Positions 1 through 9,810 of a DNA stretch of 55,042 bases are shown here, in pieces. Each line of letters starts with the position of its first letter. The first letter of the stretch is position 1. This DNA is from an uncultured Bacteroidia bacterium (GTDB taxonomy: Bacteria > Bacteroidota > Bacteroidia > Bacteroidales > UBA932). The stretch covers positions 1 to 55,042 of the forward strand of contig CACZFO010000005.1 of NCBI GenBank assembly GCA_902780455.1, written 5' to 3'. Both the position numbers and the translations under genes were made by a program. The notes under the pieces are model-generated. The model searched no databases and was not told where the DNA came from. It worked only from the letters and a program-made list of their open reading frames with translations.

Positions 1-385
1 CAAGACCGCTCATCACACCTCCGAAAATGGCACTCAGAAGCTTGCCGTTGGATATCGCTATCTCCTGTATGAAATCCTGCGGAATGAAAGCAGGAACAAA
101 CTGGAAGAACAGGGTGGAGGCAACAATGGCATATACGGTCTTTACACCAAAGCTCTTGCCCAATACCTTGAGCGCTATCAGCAAAAGCACCACATTTATG
201 GTGAAATAGGTAACTGAGATAGGCACTCCGAACGCATAGAGTATGATGGATGATATACCGGAAACTCCTCCTCCAACCAGACTGTTCGGGATGAGGAAGA
301 TGCACCATCCGAGGACATAACACAGAAGACCCAGCGTTATTATAACGTAGGATTTGATTCCGTTCAATAATTTCTTTGTTTGCAT
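1..385 (-). CDS. YitT family membrane protein, partial (3' part beyond left edge)
   Basis: The reading frame starts at the ATG read leftwards from 385 and is open to the window edge, giving 128 residues that begin MQTKKLLNGIKSYV. It shows several hydrophobic segments with the Gly-rich turn IPNSLVGGGVSGIS, which lines up with VPTGISGGGLVGFC in the complete neighbour at 390-1361, so the two are paralogs. The family (DUF161, YitT) consists of multi-pass inner-membrane proteins of unsettled function, often with a C-terminal soluble DUF2179 domain; that part would lie outside the window. It follows the upstream copy by 4 nt and is probably translated from the same mRNA. The family call is solid; the substrate, if it is a transporter, is unknown. 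Confidence 0.8.
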   Translation of the reverse strand, partial: MQTKKLLNGIKSYVIITLGLLCYVLGWCIFLIPNSLVGGGVSGISSIILYAFGVPISVTYFTINVVLLLIALKVLGKSFGVKTVYAIVASTLFFQFVPAFIPQDFIQEIAISNGKLLSAIFGGVMSGL

Positions 386-389
386 GTCA

Positions 390-1361
390 TTAGCTGTCTA
401 TCCATTTAAGAAGCCTCTTTATCCTGCTTTCTGAAGACTTGTGAGGTTTCCCTTTAATCTCGGCGAATCCAAGACCGTAAACTGCAGCAACGTTGGAAAC
501 GGAAATGAAGGCCTTTGGATCCACTCCCTTTACGGCCTGGGTAATATCCTTGAGCTGCTGTTTGCGGGCTACAACTATCAGGACCTTTCCTTCCTGCTTG
601 GAATACCATCCGACGGAATCCAGAGCGGTTACTCCCCTGTTATGCTCGTACATGAGGTTGTCGGCCACCTCCTGGTACTTGCTGGAAAAGATGATTACCT
701 GCACGCTCTGCTCGCTTCCGGTAAGTATGAGGTCAACCATGTAGGAGAATGCTATGGTAAAGATGTAACCGAAAATCACATCGCTAAGATGCTTGTCAGG
801 AAGGAGCATGATTGAGGCAACAATGCAGAAATCGGTGTACATGAACACCTTTCCTGGTGATATGTCCCTGTACTTATTGATGATCAGGGCAACTATGTCC
901 GTACCTCCCGTGCTGCCGTTACGCTTGAATATCAGGGCGATTCCGGCTGCGCAGAGAAAACCTCCGATGATAGGGTTAACCAAATATCTCAGGGCAGCCT
1001 GGGGACTTTCAGGCGGGATCGTGTTAAGACCTATGTTGTAGATCCAATCCATTCCGGGCATTATGGCAAAGAATATGGTGGAAAGTATAATGCTGTATAT
1101 GGTCTTGAATCCGAAACCTCGCCCCAGTACAATGGTCCCCACTACCAAGAGAGCTGCGTTTATCGTTCCGAAGAACACCGGGATGGGTATGCCGGTAGCA
1201 TAGTTGAGAACCGTGCAGAAACCAACGAGTCCGCCGCCGGAAATGCCGGTGGGAACCACAAAAGCCTGCCATGAAAAAGTATACAGGAAAACCCCTATCG
1301 TGATAAGGAAATAATCCAGAATCAGTTTCTTGGCAGAAACCTTTTTCTTGATCTGAGGCAT
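390..1361 (-). CDS. YitT family membrane protein with C-terminal DUF2179 domain
   Basis: A complete 323-residue protein with about five or six hydrophobic segments in the first 215 residues (for example YFLITIGVFLYTFSWQAFVV), followed by a soluble C-terminal domain from about residue 220 (beginning SEQSVQVIIFSSKYQ). This is the usual YitT architecture of a DUF161 membrane part plus a ligand-binding-like DUF2179 domain. It carries the conserved Gly-rich PTGISGGG turn near residue 38 and a second one, FKRNGSTGGTDI, near residue 145. The start codon lies 3 nt beyond the leuS stop, indicating translational coupling, and a second YitT gene follows 4 nt downstream. Function in the family is not established; transport of a small solute is only a guess. 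Confidence 0.88.
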   Translation of the reverse strand: MPQIKKKVSAKKLILDYFLITIGVFLYTFSWQAFVVPTGISGGGLVGFCTVLNYATGIPIPVFFGTINAALLVVGTIVLGRGFGFKTIYSIILSTIFFAIMPGMDWIYNIGLNTIPPESPQAALRYLVNPIIGGFLCAAGIALIFKRNGSTGGTDIVALIINKYRDISPGKVFMYTDFCIVASIMLLPDKHLSDVIFGYIFTIAFSYMVDLILTGSEQSVQVIIFSSKYQEVADNLMYEHNRGVTALDSVGWYSKQEGKVLIVVARKQQLKDITQAVKGVDPKAFISVSNVAAVYGLGFAEIKGKPHKSSESRIKRLLKWIDS

Positions 1362-1364
1362 ACT

Positions 1365-4163
1365 CTAGAAAACTACGTTAATGATTCTTCCGGGAACCAC
1401 GATAACTTTCTTGACCGGTTTTCCGGCAAGATATTTTTCTGTCTCAGGAGCCTCCATGACAGCCTTCTCAGCTTCCTCCTTGTCCAAAGACTTTGGAAGA
1501 GAAAGCTTGAACCTGGTCTTTCCGTTGAATGAAACAGGATATTCAAAACTGTCTTCTCTTGTATACTCCTCTTGATACATAGGGAAGTCTGCAAATGAAA
1601 CACTCTCGGAATGACCGCTCAGCTGCCAGAGTTCCTCAGCGATGTGCGGTGCGAACGGACTCAGGAGCACAATCATCGGAACAAGTATCTTTCTCTTGTT
1701 GCACTTGAGGGCGCCCAGTTCATTGACAGCCACCATGAAAGCGGAAACTGAGGTGTTGTATGAGAAGCTCTCTATATCTGTCTCCACCTTGCCTATGAGC
1801 TTGTGGAGTATCTTAAGTTCCGCAGCCGTAGGTTCTTCTTCGGAAAGGGAGAAATCGCCGAGGCCCTCGCCTCCTCCGAAGAACAGTCTCCAGAATTTCT
1901 TGAGGAACCTGTGCACACCGTCTATTCCCTTGGTATCCCATGGTTTGGACATCTCCACCGGACCCAGGAACATCTCGTAAAGACGCAGAGTGTCAGCACC
2001 GTACTTCTCGCAGATGCTGTCAGGATTTACGACATTGAACATAGACTTGGACATCTTCTCCACAGCCCAGCCGCAAACATATTCCCCGTCTTCAAGTATG
2101 AACTCGGCATTCTCATACTCAGGTCTCCATTTCCTGAAGGCATCTACATCAAGACGGTCGTTGTATACGAGGTTGATGTCAACATGGATTTCGGTAGTGT
2201 CGTAATTGTCCTTCAGCCCTTTGGATACAAAGGTGTTGGTGTTCTTTATCCTGTATACGAAGTTTGACCTTCCCTGAATCATTCCCTGGTTGACAAGCTT
2301 CTTGAACGGCTCTTTCTGGCACACATAGCCAAGGTCATAGAGAAACTTGTTCCAGAAACGTGAATAGATGAGGTGGCCGGTAGCGTGTTCGGTACCTCCC
2401 ACGTACAGGTCTACGTCTTTCCAGTAGTTGTCGGCCTCGGTGCTGACGAGAGCCTGGTCGTTGTCCGGATCCATGTATCTCAGATAATAGGCGCTGCTGC
2501 CTGCAAATCCCGGCATCGTGCTCTTTTCCAGAGGATAACCGTTGTATGTCCAATCCTTGGCACGAGCCAGAGGCGGTTCTCCGTTCTCTGCCGGCTTGAA
2601 TGTTTCTATGTCCGGAAGTTCCAGAGGAAGCTCGCTCTCCGGAACCGGAGTGGCTATGCCGTCCTTGTAATAAATCGGGAATGGCTCGCCCCAATATCTC
2701 TGACGGGAGAAAATGGCATCGCGCAGACGGTAGTTCACCGTCCTGTGGCCTATTCCCCTGGCTTCCACCTCCTCTATTGCGGCGGGTATGGCTTCCTTGA
2801 CTGTCTTTCCAGTCAGGAAACCGCTGTTTACCATTATGCCTTCCTTGGCGTCAAAGCTCTCGTTGGAAACATCGCAGCCTTCTATCAGAGGAATTATCTT
2901 CAGACCGAATTTCTTTGCAAAGGCGTAGTCCCTGCTGTCGTGTGCCGGAACTGCCATGATGGCTCCGGTTCCGTATCCGGCCAGCACGTATTCTGCAATC
3001 CATACCGGAACCTTCTCGCCTGTAAAAGGATTCTCAGCCCATGAGCCTGAAAATACGCCTGTTACTGTCTTTGTCTCAGCGATTCTCTCTCTCTCAGTCT
3101 TCTTCTTGACCTGGGCAATGTATTCATCTACTTCAGCTTTGTGCGATGCTGTCGTGAGTTTTTCAACCCAGTCGCTTTCAGGTGCCACGACCATGAAAGT
3201 TACACCAAAAACGGTATCTGCACGAGTGGTGAAGATTTCCATGTCGTAGGTCCTGTCAGACTTGCTGCCGTCTGCAGGGTCCGGATTGGTTACCTTGAAC
3301 ACCATCTGGGCACCGTATGAGCGGCCTATCCAGTTGCGCTGCATCTCCTTGAGGGCATCGCTCCACTGAAGGTCGTCCAGGTCGTCCAGAAGCCTTCCTG
3401 CATAGGCGGAAACCCTGAGCTGCCACTGCTTCATCTTCTTCTGCTCAACCGGATATCCTCCCCTGACTGAAAGCCCCTCCTTCACCTCATCGTTTGCCAG
3501 TACGGTTCCAAGAGCAGGACACCAGTTCACGGAAGTCTCTCCCTGATAGGCAATCCTGTACTGCATCAGGATATCTGCCTTTTCCTTTTCCGAGAAGGCC
3601 TTCCACTGCTCGGCAGTAAACTCAGGCACATCGCCGCATGCGGCATTGACACCCTTGTTTCCGGCTTCCTCAAAGCGGGCCACAAGTTCCGTTACCGGTT
3701 CGGCGCAGTCAGTATCCTTGTTGTACCAGCTCTGGAACATTTTCAGGAAAGCCCACTGGGTCCATTTGTAATACTTGGGATCACAAGTCCGTACCTCACG
3801 GTCCCAGTCAAAGGAAAAGCCTATCCTGTCCAGCTGGCTGCGGTAACGGTCTATGTTCTGGAAAGTTGTCACCCTCGGATGCTGACCGGTCTGGATGGCA
3901 TACTGCTCGGCCGGAAGGCCAAAAGCGTCATAACCCATCGGATGCAGGACATTGAAGCCCTTCAGCCTCTTGTAGCGGGAGTATATGTCACTTGCTATAT
4001 ATCCCAGAGGATGGCCCACATGCAGCCCCGCACCTGAAGGGTAAGGGAACATGTCAAGCACATAATACTTAGGTTTGGAAGAATCTGTAGCAGCTGAGAA
4101 TGTCTTGTTCTCAGCCCAGTATTTCTGCCATTTGGCTTCAATTTCGTTGAACTTGTAATCCAT
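1365..4163 (-). CDS. leuS: Leucine--tRNA ligase
   Basis: Charges tRNA-Leu with leucine in the cytoplasm and hydrolyses mischarged products through its inserted editing domain. The 932-residue length is normal for bacterial-type LeuRS. The class I HIGH signature appears as HVGH at residues 48-51 after the typical PYPSGAGL, and the KMSKS loop is intact at about 703-707. A connective/editing region lies between them ([12 protein letters not shown] is the threonine-rich editing motif), and the C-terminal anticodon-binding helices ([11 protein letters not shown]) are present. It sits in a minus-strand run between the M28-like gene (10-nt gap) and the first YitT gene (3-nt gap), so it is probably co-transcribed with gcvT. 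The start chosen is the only ATG consistent with the conserved N-terminus. Confidence 0.98.
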   Translation of the reverse strand: MDYKFNEIEAKWQKYWAENKTFSAATDSSKPKYYVLDMFPYPSGAGLHVGHPLGYIASDIYSRYKRLKGFNVLHPMGYDAFGLPAEQYAIQTGQHPRVTTFQNIDRYRSQLDRIGFSFDWDREVRTCDPKYYKWTQWAFLKMFQSWYNKDTDCAEPVTELVARFEEAGNKGVNAACGDVPEFTAEQWKAFSEKEKADILMQYRIAYQGETSVNWCPALGTVLANDEVKEGLSVRGGYPVEQKKMKQWQLRVSAYAGRLLDDLDDLQWSDALKEMQRNWIGRSYGAQMVFKVTNPDPADGSKSDRTYDMEIFTTRADTVFGVTFMVVAPESDWVEKLTTASHKAEVDEYIAQVKKKTERERIAETKTVTGVFSGSWAENPFTGEKVPVWIAEYVLAGYGTGAIMAVPAHDSRDYAFAKKFGLKIIPLIEGCDVSNESFDAKEGIMVNSGFLTGKTVKEAIPAAIEEVEARGIGHRTVNYRLRDAIFSRQRYWGEPFPIYYKDGIATPVPESELPLELPDIETFKPAENGEPPLARAKDWTYNGYPLEKSTMPGFAGSSAYYLRYMDPDNDQALVSTEADNYWKDVDLYVGGTEHATGHLIYSRFWNKFLYDLGYVCQKEPFKKLVNQGMIQGRSNFVYRIKNTNTFVSKGLKDNYDTTEIHVDINLVYNDRLDVDAFRKWRPEYENAEFILEDGEYVCGWAVEKMSKSMFNVVNPDSICEKYGADTLRLYEMFLGPVEMSKPWDTKGIDGVHRFLKKFWRLFFGGGEGLGDFSLSEEEPTAAELKILHKLIGKVETDIESFSYNTSVSAFMVAVNELGALKCNKRKILVPMIVLLSPFAPHIAEELWQLSGHSESVSFADFPMYQEEYTREDSFEYPVSFNGKTRFKLSLPKSLDKEEAEKAVMEAPETEKYLAGKPVKKVIVVPGRIINVVF

Positions 4164-4173
4164 TGTATATAAA

Positions 4174-5523
4174 CTATTTATTTATTCCGAACTTTGCTCC
4201 CTGCGCCAGTCTGAACTCTATCGCAACAGAGATCCTGACAGGAACTGTCTTTCCGTTGATCTGGGCAGGCGTCCATTTTGGAGATGCCTTGAGCACCTTC
4301 AGCACTTCCTTGTCTATGTCTTCGCTCAGGCTGGTGGTAATCTTTATGTCAGTAACCTTTCCGTTCTTGTCCACTACAAACTCGGCGATTTCTGTTCCTT
4401 CTGTCTGTGAGGCTATTGCACTGTCCGGATACTTTACGTAATGATATACCCAGTCTTTGAGGAAGGTTCTCTCATCACCTTTCATGAAAGAGGCTCTCTT
4501 GTCTACCTCCATCTGGCTGTATATCCTGTCAGTATCGGTTTCTTCTTCCTGCTTTTCAAAGCTGTCCTTAGAGGCCAGTATAAGCGAATAGGAATACACG
4601 AACTCCACTATCTGGGACAGTTGCAGGTAGTCGAGCTGATCCGGAGTATCGTGGATGGTTCCCCTGAAGTTGTTGTCACCGGTTGTAAAAAGGGTGAATG
4701 GGATACCTGCCGAATGGAAACTCCGGTAATCTGAAGGCACCGGCTCCAGGTCCGCTATCTTTATGCTCGGGCTGAACGGCATCTCACCCACGGTGAAAAT
4801 GTCCTTGAATATGTGTTTGTCCGGAAGCCCGACGAATGCCTGGAAGTAGTTTGGTCCGCTGTCTCTTCCAACGGAATTGACATCAACCATGAACTTGATC
4901 TTGTCAACATCCTTGAATGAACGGTTCAGGAAGTACCAGCTTCCTGCCTGCGAGAGATTCCCGGCCCCGAAGAAACCGAAAAGCACGCTCCTTCTGAACA
5001 TGAACTTGTTCTGGGCAATGAGCTTGGCAACCTGCATCAGAACAGCCGTTCCACTGGCATTGGAGTAGGCTCCGGGAAAGATTCTCTGCCTAGGCACTCC
5101 GTTTACCGTCAGGCTCTCGTAGCCCGGGCCGTCCAACTGTGTGCCCAAAACTATGAATTCTCCTTTCAGGGCAGGATCATAGCCGGGGATGAAGCCCACT
5201 ATATTCCTGGAATACAAGGTATCTCCGGTAACAGGATTAGCCATGCCGAAATCGTCTCCGTCTTCGGGCGAGAGCATGATTGCGCCCAGATTCTGCATGA
5301 AGTCGTAGATGTATTTGGCTGCCTGCTTTTCCTCAGGACTCCCGGCCTTGCGTCCTTTCATGCTCTCCGAACACAGGAAAGCCACTTGCTTTTTCAGCGA
5401 ATCTTCAAGATTCCTGGAAACAGCCGGTCTGGTTCCGCCTATCCTCTGGCAGTATGCAAAGTCTGCACTGCCCGCAATCAGTATGCAGGCAATGCAGACC
5501 AGAACTGTTCCGAAACGGTTCAT
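4174..5523 (-). CDS. Secreted M28-like peptidase domain, metal ligands mostly lost, fused to a TonB C-terminal domain
   Basis: 449 residues: a Sec signal peptide (about 1-25), an M28-like domain (about 40-325) and a TonB_C-like domain (about 365-440, ending with [12 protein letters not shown]). The M28 fold is recognisable from the order of its motifs, but the zinc and catalytic positions are changed: the usual AHxD reads TQLD (Q129), GADDNASG reads GAYSNASG (Tyr153, Ser154), the GEE region reads [11 protein letters not shown], and NLDMVG reads DVNSVGR. Only the late His (GTIHDTPD) is kept. It is therefore probably not an active zinc aminopeptidase. The TonB_C part has no TonB-type membrane anchor or Pro-rich linker and presumably acts in the periplasm as a binding module. 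It lies 11 nt after gcvT and 10 nt before leuS. The function is unknown; the domain assignments are firmer than any role. Confidence 0.8.
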   Translation of the reverse strand: MNRFGTVLVCIACILIAGSADFAYCQRIGGTRPAVSRNLEDSLKKQVAFLCSESMKGRKAGSPEEKQAAKYIYDFMQNLGAIMLSPEDGDDFGMANPVTGDTLYSRNIVGFIPGYDPALKGEFIVLGTQLDGPGYESLTVNGVPRQRIFPGAYSNASGTAVLMQVAKLIAQNKFMFRRSVLFGFFGAGNLSQAGSWYFLNRSFKDVDKIKFMVDVNSVGRDSGPNYFQAFVGLPDKHIFKDIFTVGEMPFSPSIKIADLEPVPSDYRSFHSAGIPFTLFTTGDNNFRGTIHDTPDQLDYLQLSQIVEFVYSYSLILASKDSFEKQEEETDTDRIYSQMEVDKRASFMKGDERTFLKDWVYHYVKYPDSAIASQTEGTEIAEFVVDKNGKVTDIKITTSLSEDIDKEVLKVLKASPKWTPAQINGKTVPVRISVAIEFRLAQGAKFGINK

Positions 5524-5534
5524 CCTTCAGACTG

Positions 5535-6641
5535 TTATCCCTTGTAGAAAGGAGGTCTTACAACAACTGCTTTGAGAAGCCTGTCGCGGACCTTGATATA
5601 GATTTCAGTGTCGAGCTTGTAGAGAGGAGCCTCCACGTATCCCATTCCGATAGGACGGGTGCAGCAAGGAGTAAGGTTTCCGCTGGTCACATGGCCTATC
5701 ACCCTTCCCTCAGCATTGCATATCTCATATCCGTGACGTGGAACGCCTCTGTCTATCAGCTCAAAACCGCACAGCCTGCGCTTGAGGCCCTCGGCCTTCT
5801 GCTTTAGCATGTAGTCTTTGTCTACAAAGTCTCCCTTGACATCGTTGAACTTGGTAATCCATCCAAGGTTTGCCTCCAGAGGAGAGGTTGTATCGTCTAT
5901 GTCGTTGCCGTAGAGGCAGAAACCCATCTCCAGGCGGAGAGTATCGCGGCAACCCAGACCTGCAGGAACTATGTCATACTCCTTTCCAGCCTCAAAGATT
6001 GCGTCAAAGATCTTAAGGGCGTCATCGTTCTTCATGTAGACCTCGCATCCGCCGGCACCGGTATAACCTGTAGTAGAAAGGATTACATCCTTGCAACCTG
6101 CAACTTCCAGAGTCTTGAAAGTATAGTATTCCATACTCAGGACATCTTCCTTGCAAAGTTTCTGCATAACCTTCATGGCATTAGGACCCTGAACGGCAAG
6201 CTGGCTTACCTGGTCTGAAATGTTGCAGAAATCCTTTCCTGGAGTAAGGCCGAACTTAGGAGCATACTGGCACAGGTGTGCAAAGTCCTTGTCTATGTTT
6301 GCAGCGTTTGGAACCAGCATGTAGTTCTCAGGATCGATGCAGTAAACAAGCATGTCATCCACGATTCCACCCTTTCCGTTAGGAAGGCAGGAGTACTGAA
6401 CCTTGCCAGGGAAAAGAACTGAAGCATCGTTGCTTGTAACATACTGGATGAACTTGAGTGCGTTAGGGCCTTTTACGGTAAACTCTCCCATGTGGGAAAC
6501 GTCAAAAACTCCCACGCTCTGCCTAACGGCCAGATGTTCTGCCCTGATTCCTGTGTATTCCAATGGCATGTTGAAACCTGCAAACGGGGTCATCTTGGCA
6601 CCCAGTTCAATGTGTTTCTGAGTATAAGCTGTTGTTTTCAT
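5535..6641 (-). CDS. gcvT: Aminomethyltransferase (glycine cleavage system T protein)
   Basis: Transfers the aminomethyl carbon of glycine from lipoylated H protein to tetrahydrofolate, releasing ammonia. The protein has 368 residues when started at the ATG at 6641 ([16 protein letters not shown]), which matches the family N-terminus; a longer frame reaching 6692 would overlap the upstream gene and add 17 unrelated residues. Recognisable motifs are [23 protein letters not shown] (catalytic and folate region), [28 protein letters not shown] and [16 protein letters not shown]. The gcvH and gcvP genes are not in this window. It is 29 nt downstream of the SPOR lipoprotein gene and heads the leuS/YitT run, with which it probably shares the promoter near 7.2 kb. 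Confidence 0.96.
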   Translation of the reverse strand: MKTTAYTQKHIELGAKMTPFAGFNMPLEYTGIRAEHLAVRQSVGVFDVSHMGEFTVKGPNALKFIQYVTSNDASVLFPGKVQYSCLPNGKGGIVDDMLVYCIDPENYMLVPNAANIDKDFAHLCQYAPKFGLTPGKDFCNISDQVSQLAVQGPNAMKVMQKLCKEDVLSMEYYTFKTLEVAGCKDVILSTTGYTGAGGCEVYMKNDDALKIFDAIFEAGKEYDIVPAGLGCRDTLRLEMGFCLYGNDIDDTTSPLEANLGWITKFNDVKGDFVDKDYMLKQKAEGLKRRLCGFELIDRGVPRHGYEICNAEGRVIGHVTSGNLTPCCTRPIGMGYVEAPLYKLDTEIYIKVRDRLLKAVVVRPPFYKG

Positions 6642-6670
6642 AAATCTGATATCTTGATATTTATTAATCA

Positions 6671-7189
6671 TTATTTCTTCTTGTAGACCCACGCCTCAGG
6701 AGCTTTCTGATGAGCAGTGTAAAGAGCCTTCCTGGCCTCTTCCAACGTGTCATAGCCCCCTATTGCAACGTATTTGAGACCGTTGCCTTCAAAGGCAAAC
6801 GGAACCTCCAGTATTCCCTCATTATCCTTCAGGCTCCTTGCAACAAGCTGGTCTGTCCTGAAAGCTCCCACTATGATGTAGTAGGTCTTGTCCAAATTGG
6901 ACCGCGGAGTAAGATTCAAACCGGAAGCAGACGGTTCTGGCTTCTGGATGCCGGTTTGGGAAGTTTCAGGCTCCGGAACAGCAATCCTTACGGTTGAATC
7001 GGCAGGAACAAGGCTGTCAGAGGAGGCTACAGCTGCCTTCTGGTCAGCCTCTTTGCGTGCAATCAGCTCCCTCTTCCTAGCAATGTCATCGGAGGTAGGC
7101 ATGTCCAGCCTGGCCCTGATCCAGTCGCATCCTGAAACAAGAACAGCTGAAAGAGCAAGAACGGTAAGCAATCTCCTGTCCATATCCAT
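6671..7189 (-). CDS. SPOR-domain lipoprotein
   Basis: 172 residues when started at 7189 (MDMDRRLL). A lipobox VLVSGC follows a short hydrophobic stretch, so the mature protein is a lipid-anchored, cell-envelope protein. A charged helix (about 30-55) and a low-complexity linker lead to a C-terminal SPOR-like domain of about 70 residues ([16 protein letters not shown], then [18 protein letters not shown] and the tail EAWVYKKK). SPOR domains bind denuded glycan strands of peptidoglycan, commonly at division sites. Longer upstream starts would put an unrelated segment before the signal peptide. A TTG-20-TAAATTTG promoter lies 18-48 nt upstream, and the gene appears to be first in the gcvT-leuS operon. 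Confidence 0.85.
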   Translation of the reverse strand: MDMDRRLLTVLALSAVLVSGCDWIRARLDMPTSDDIARKRELIARKEADQKAAVASSDSLVPADSTVRIAVPEPETSQTGIQKPEPSASGLNLTPRSNLDKTYYIIVGAFRTDQLVARSLKDNEGILEVPFAFEGNGLKYVAIGGYDTLEEARKALYTAHQKAPEAWVYKKK

Positions 7190-7206
7190 ATAATGTATAA
7201 ATCGGA

Positions 7207-7237
7207 CAAATTTAACAATAATTGCCGTCAAACACAA
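7207..7237 (-). promoter_or_regulatory. Bacteroidota-type promoter for the SPOR-gcvT-leuS run
   Basis: Read on the minus strand, the -7 box TAAATTTG (7207-7214) is a full match to TAnnTTTG, and TTG at 7235-7237 lies exactly 20 nt upstream as a -33 box. A near copy of this segment lies at 7927-7975, where the -7 box is changed to TAAATCTG. Confidence 0.65.
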
Positions 7238-7256
7238 TAAGAGGAACCAAACAAAA

Positions 7257-7282
7257 AACCTGGAAGACTAAGCCTCCAGGTT
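7257..7282 (-). terminator. Rho-independent terminator after the first TonB_C-like gene
   Basis: On the minus strand an 8-bp perfect stem, AACCTGGA / TCCAGGTT, encloses a 10-nt loop and is followed at once by a run of T (7253-7256 and beyond). It lies 33 nt past the stop codon of the gene at 7315-7833. No equivalent hairpin follows the second paralog. Confidence 0.75.
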
Positions 7283-7314
7283 ACAGGTAATGATCGGTAT
7301 ACTTGAAACTTCAT

Positions 7315-7833
7315 TCAGGGATGATAATAACCTGAACGGTCTCCAAAGTACGGATCCTTGCTAGACACGGCCGGATTCCAATAATTTTTGTAATAGTAGG
7401 TCCTGTATCCCAGATCTTTGTTCTTGGTGTTTTCATTGAAGTCTCTTGGAGTAATCCACCTGAAATCAAATCCTACAGTAACGGTACAAGCTACCGGTCC
7501 GTCTTCCGAATAACCGGGAGTCATGAATTTCCTCCGGGTGAATATCTTGCAAAGATTCAAAACATGGTTGTCTACAGTACTGCTGCCTGAAGACTTAATG
7601 ACTTCCGCCTTTTCCAGTGAACCGTCATCGTTGAACTGAAAACTTACTACAGGATGATATTCCCTGTCACTGTCCCGACTGTTGCGGAATTCATATTGGA
7701 TGTAATTATATACTGCAACCTGATATATCTCACCTTTGAATTTTGGGAAAGCCTTAAGGTTGGAAACAGCCGGCTGCGCATGAAGGAAACAGAACGGGAA
7801 CGACAAAAGCATAAGTAGAATAAGTTTTTTCAT
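7315..7833 (-). CDS. Secreted TonB_C-like domain protein, copy 1 of a tandem pair
   Basis: 172 residues with a clear Sec signal peptide (MKKLILLMLLSFPFCFLHA). The mature part is one TonB C-terminal-like domain: a short Pro-containing approach (LKAFPKFKGEIYQVAVYNYI), then VVSFQFNDDGSLEKAEVIKS, a helix around SSTVDNHVLNLC and a final strand CTVTVGFDF. The C-terminal 40 residues are Tyr/Asn-rich and unlike anything I recognise. There is no membrane anchor, so it is not an energy-transducing TonB but a free periplasmic or exported module. Its neighbour at 7982-8515 shares the signal peptide and core almost residue for residue; the two arose by local duplication. The partner is unknown. Confidence 0.75.
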   Translation of the reverse strand: MKKLILLMLLSFPFCFLHAQPAVSNLKAFPKFKGEIYQVAVYNYIQYEFRNSRDSDREYHPVVSFQFNDDGSLEKAEVIKSSGSSTVDNHVLNLCKIFTRRKFMTPGYSEDGPVACTVTVGFDFRWITPRDFNENTKNKDLGYRTYYYKNYWNPAVSSKDPYFGDRSGYYHP

Positions 7834-7909
7834 AACTCTGTGTTTTGGGGGTTGTGACGCAAGTTATTAAAAAAAACTAATTGCAAAATAAATGATGAAT
7901 ATGCATTTG

Positions 7910-7975
7910 TCCATATTCATCCAATGAAGATAATCGGACAGATTTAACAATAATTGCTTTCAAACACAATAGAGT
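7910..7975. repeat. Junction of a tandem duplication, with a copied promoter segment
   Basis: The segment 7927-7975 closely repeats 7199-7242 (the promoter of the SPOR gene), and 7830-7902 closely repeats 8513-8586 (the 5' flank of the second paralog and the start region of the CapA-like gene). The two repeats meet here, marking the junction of a duplication of about 0.7 kb. Stepwise differences such as TAAATTTG to TAAATCTG show the copies have since diverged. Confidence 0.7.
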
Positions 7976-7981
7976 TTACCT

Positions 7982-8515
7982 TTATCTCCTCTGATAATTA
8001 TTGGAAGGATTGTAATATCCGGCATATCCCATGGTGCCTACTTGGCGATTTATAGTGTTGGCAACGCCTATCCATCCTGATAATTGGGGCGAACTGTAGC
8101 CCAAACTTTCATTCTTTGGATAGCTGAAGTCACGTGGCACTATGTTGTGAAAATCGAGCTGGACCTCAACCGTACAGGCAACAGGTCCGTCTTCTGAATA
8201 AGCCGGTGTCATGAATTTCTTGTGGGCAAAATCCTTGCATGTACACAACAGACTCCTGTCCAGAGAAGGACTCCCGGTCGATCTCAAAATTTCAGCTTTG
8301 CTCAGCGATCCGTCATCGTTGAATTCAAATCTTAATACCGGATGATAATCTCTCAATTTAGGAGCTTTCTGGTAATAATTCTGTACGTAATTGTATAGGG
8401 CAACCTGAAAGATTTCACCTTTGAATCTAGGATAATCCTTCAGACCATCGGCCTGCTGTGCTCTGAGGGAAACGAATGTAGCCGACAAAAGCATAAGTAG
8501 AATAAATTTTTTCAT
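7982..8515 (-). CDS. Secreted TonB_C-like domain protein, copy 2 of a tandem pair
   Basis: 177 residues; signal peptide MKKFILLMLLSATFVSLRA, then the same TonB_C-like core as copy 1: YPRFKGEIFQVALYNYVQ, LRFEFNDDGSLSKAEIL, a helix around SPSLDRSLLCTCKDF, MTPAYSEDGPVACTVEV. The C-terminal tail (about 135-177) is again different and low in complexity, rich in Gly, Asn and Tyr. The conserved Cys pair in the core (one after the helix, one in VACTV) suggests a disulfide in the oxidising periplasm. It is divergent from the CapA-like gene, with only about 85 nt between start codons. No enzymatic motif is present, and the role is not known. Confidence 0.75.
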   Translation of the reverse strand: MKKFILLMLLSATFVSLRAQQADGLKDYPRFKGEIFQVALYNYVQNYYQKAPKLRDYHPVLRFEFNDDGSLSKAEILRSTGSPSLDRSLLCTCKDFAHKKFMTPAYSEDGPVACTVEVQLDFHNIVPRDFSYPKNESLGYSSPQLSGWIGVANTINRQVGTMGYAGYYNPSNNYQRR

Positions 8516-8601
8516 AACTCTGTGTTTTTGGGGTTGTGTTGCAAGTTATAAAAAAAAAACTAATTGCAAAATAAATCATGAATAAGCATTATCTTTATGT
8601 C

Positions 8602-9807
8602 ATGAAACTTAAATGGACCTTGACACTTGCTGCTGCAATGGTTCTGACCATTGGCGCATCTGCCCAGCAAATCATGATAAACCCCGGGCCGCTTCCGAAG
8701 GCAAGGCCGCTCGGCGATTTTGATTATTTCAACCGTCGCGATACTGTAACGATCTCCTTCATCGGGGATGTCATGCAGCACGGCGCTCAGATAGATGCCG
8801 CCCTTAAGGAAGGAGGTGGCAGAATTCATGACTACACAAATGCCTTCAGGTTCATGGAACCTTTCTTCAAAGAAGCTGACTACATGGTTGCAAACATGGA
8901 GTTTACGGTTGGAACCAAGCCTTATACCGGTTACCCTTGCTTCTCCGCGCCGCCCGAGATAGCCTCAGCGGCCAAGAGCGCCGGCATAGACCTTTTCCTG
9001 ATGGCCAACAACCATATCTGCGACAAGGGTGCTTCAGGGCTCGGAAAGACCCTGGACATCTACGAAAACCTGCAGATGCCTAAGTTGGGAGCCTACCGCA
9101 ACAAGGCCGATGCAGACACATCTTCCGTAATCCTGGTGGAACTCAAGGGAATGAAGTTCGCCCTGTTCAACTACACCTATGGCACCAACGGCATTCCGGT
9201 TCCTGAGCCATATCATGTAAACCTTCAGGACAGCGTTGAGATAAAGAGGAACATACAGAGAGCAAAAGACCTTGGTGCAGAAATAATCATCGCGATGCCG
9301 CACTGGGGAGAAGAGTACGTGCTTTCACCTGTGGCCGAGCAGAAGAAGTTTGCAGACATGATGTTCAGGGAGGGTGTCAATGCCATAATCGGAGGTCATC
9401 CCCACGTTCCGGAAGAAGGCTACATCTATGTCAGGAAACAGCAGCAGCCTTATGCCAGGGACAGCGTGGAAAGAATCCTGTTCTACTCAATGGGAAACTA
9501 CATCTCCAACATGAGCCGCAGCGGATGGACTTCCACTGGAATGATGATAACCCTCTCGTTTACAAGAGACCGCATCAGCGGAAAAGTCAGGATGCTGATG
9601 CCACGGTGGAAGTATATGTGGTGCTTCAGAAAAGGACAGTACACAAACGACTATACAGTAGTTCCGATAGAAGAATTCCTCCAGAGCCAGGACTTCAAGG
9701 CCGGTGGCAGGACAACCCTCCAGCAGCAAGGCTTTAAAGCCATATCGGATTTCTGGCCCCAGATAATTAAGAAAGACCTGATAAAAATCGTTGAAACAAA
9801 CAAGTAA
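8602..9807 (+). CDS. CapA-family (poly-gamma-glutamate capsule biosynthesis-type) metallophosphatase-like protein
   Basis: Started at 8602 the protein has 401 residues with a signal peptide ending SAQ; an in-frame ATG at 8578 would add eight residues. The CapA fold of the calcineurin-like superfamily is recognised from its motifs in order: FIGDVMQH, VANMEFTVG (the NLE motif), SAGIDLFLMANNHICDKG, MPHWGEEY and GGHPHVPE, with the metal-ligand type D, N and H residues all present. CapA is needed for poly-gamma-glutamate export in Bacillus, but most Bacteroidota homologs lie outside capsule loci and have no proven role, as here. The stop is 3 nt from the phoH start, so the two genes are probably coupled. 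Confidence 0.85.
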   Translation: MKLKWTLTLAAAMVLTIGASAQQIMINPGPLPKARPLGDFDYFNRRDTVTISFIGDVMQHGAQIDAALKEGGGRIHDYTNAFRFMEPFFKEADYMVANMEFTVGTKPYTGYPCFSAPPEIASAAKSAGIDLFLMANNHICDKGASGLGKTLDIYENLQMPKLGAYRNKADADTSSVILVELKGMKFALFNYTYGTNGIPVPEPYHVNLQDSVEIKRNIQRAKDLGAEIIIAMPHWGEEYVLSPVAEQKKFADMMFREGVNAIIGGHPHVPEEGYIYVRKQQQPYARDSVERILFYSMGNYISNMSRSGWTSTGMMITLSFTRDRISGKVRMLMPRWKYMWCFRKGQYTNDYTVVPIEEFLQSQDFKAGGRTTLQQQGFKAISDFWPQIIKKDLIKIVETNK

Positions 9808-9810
9808 CAT

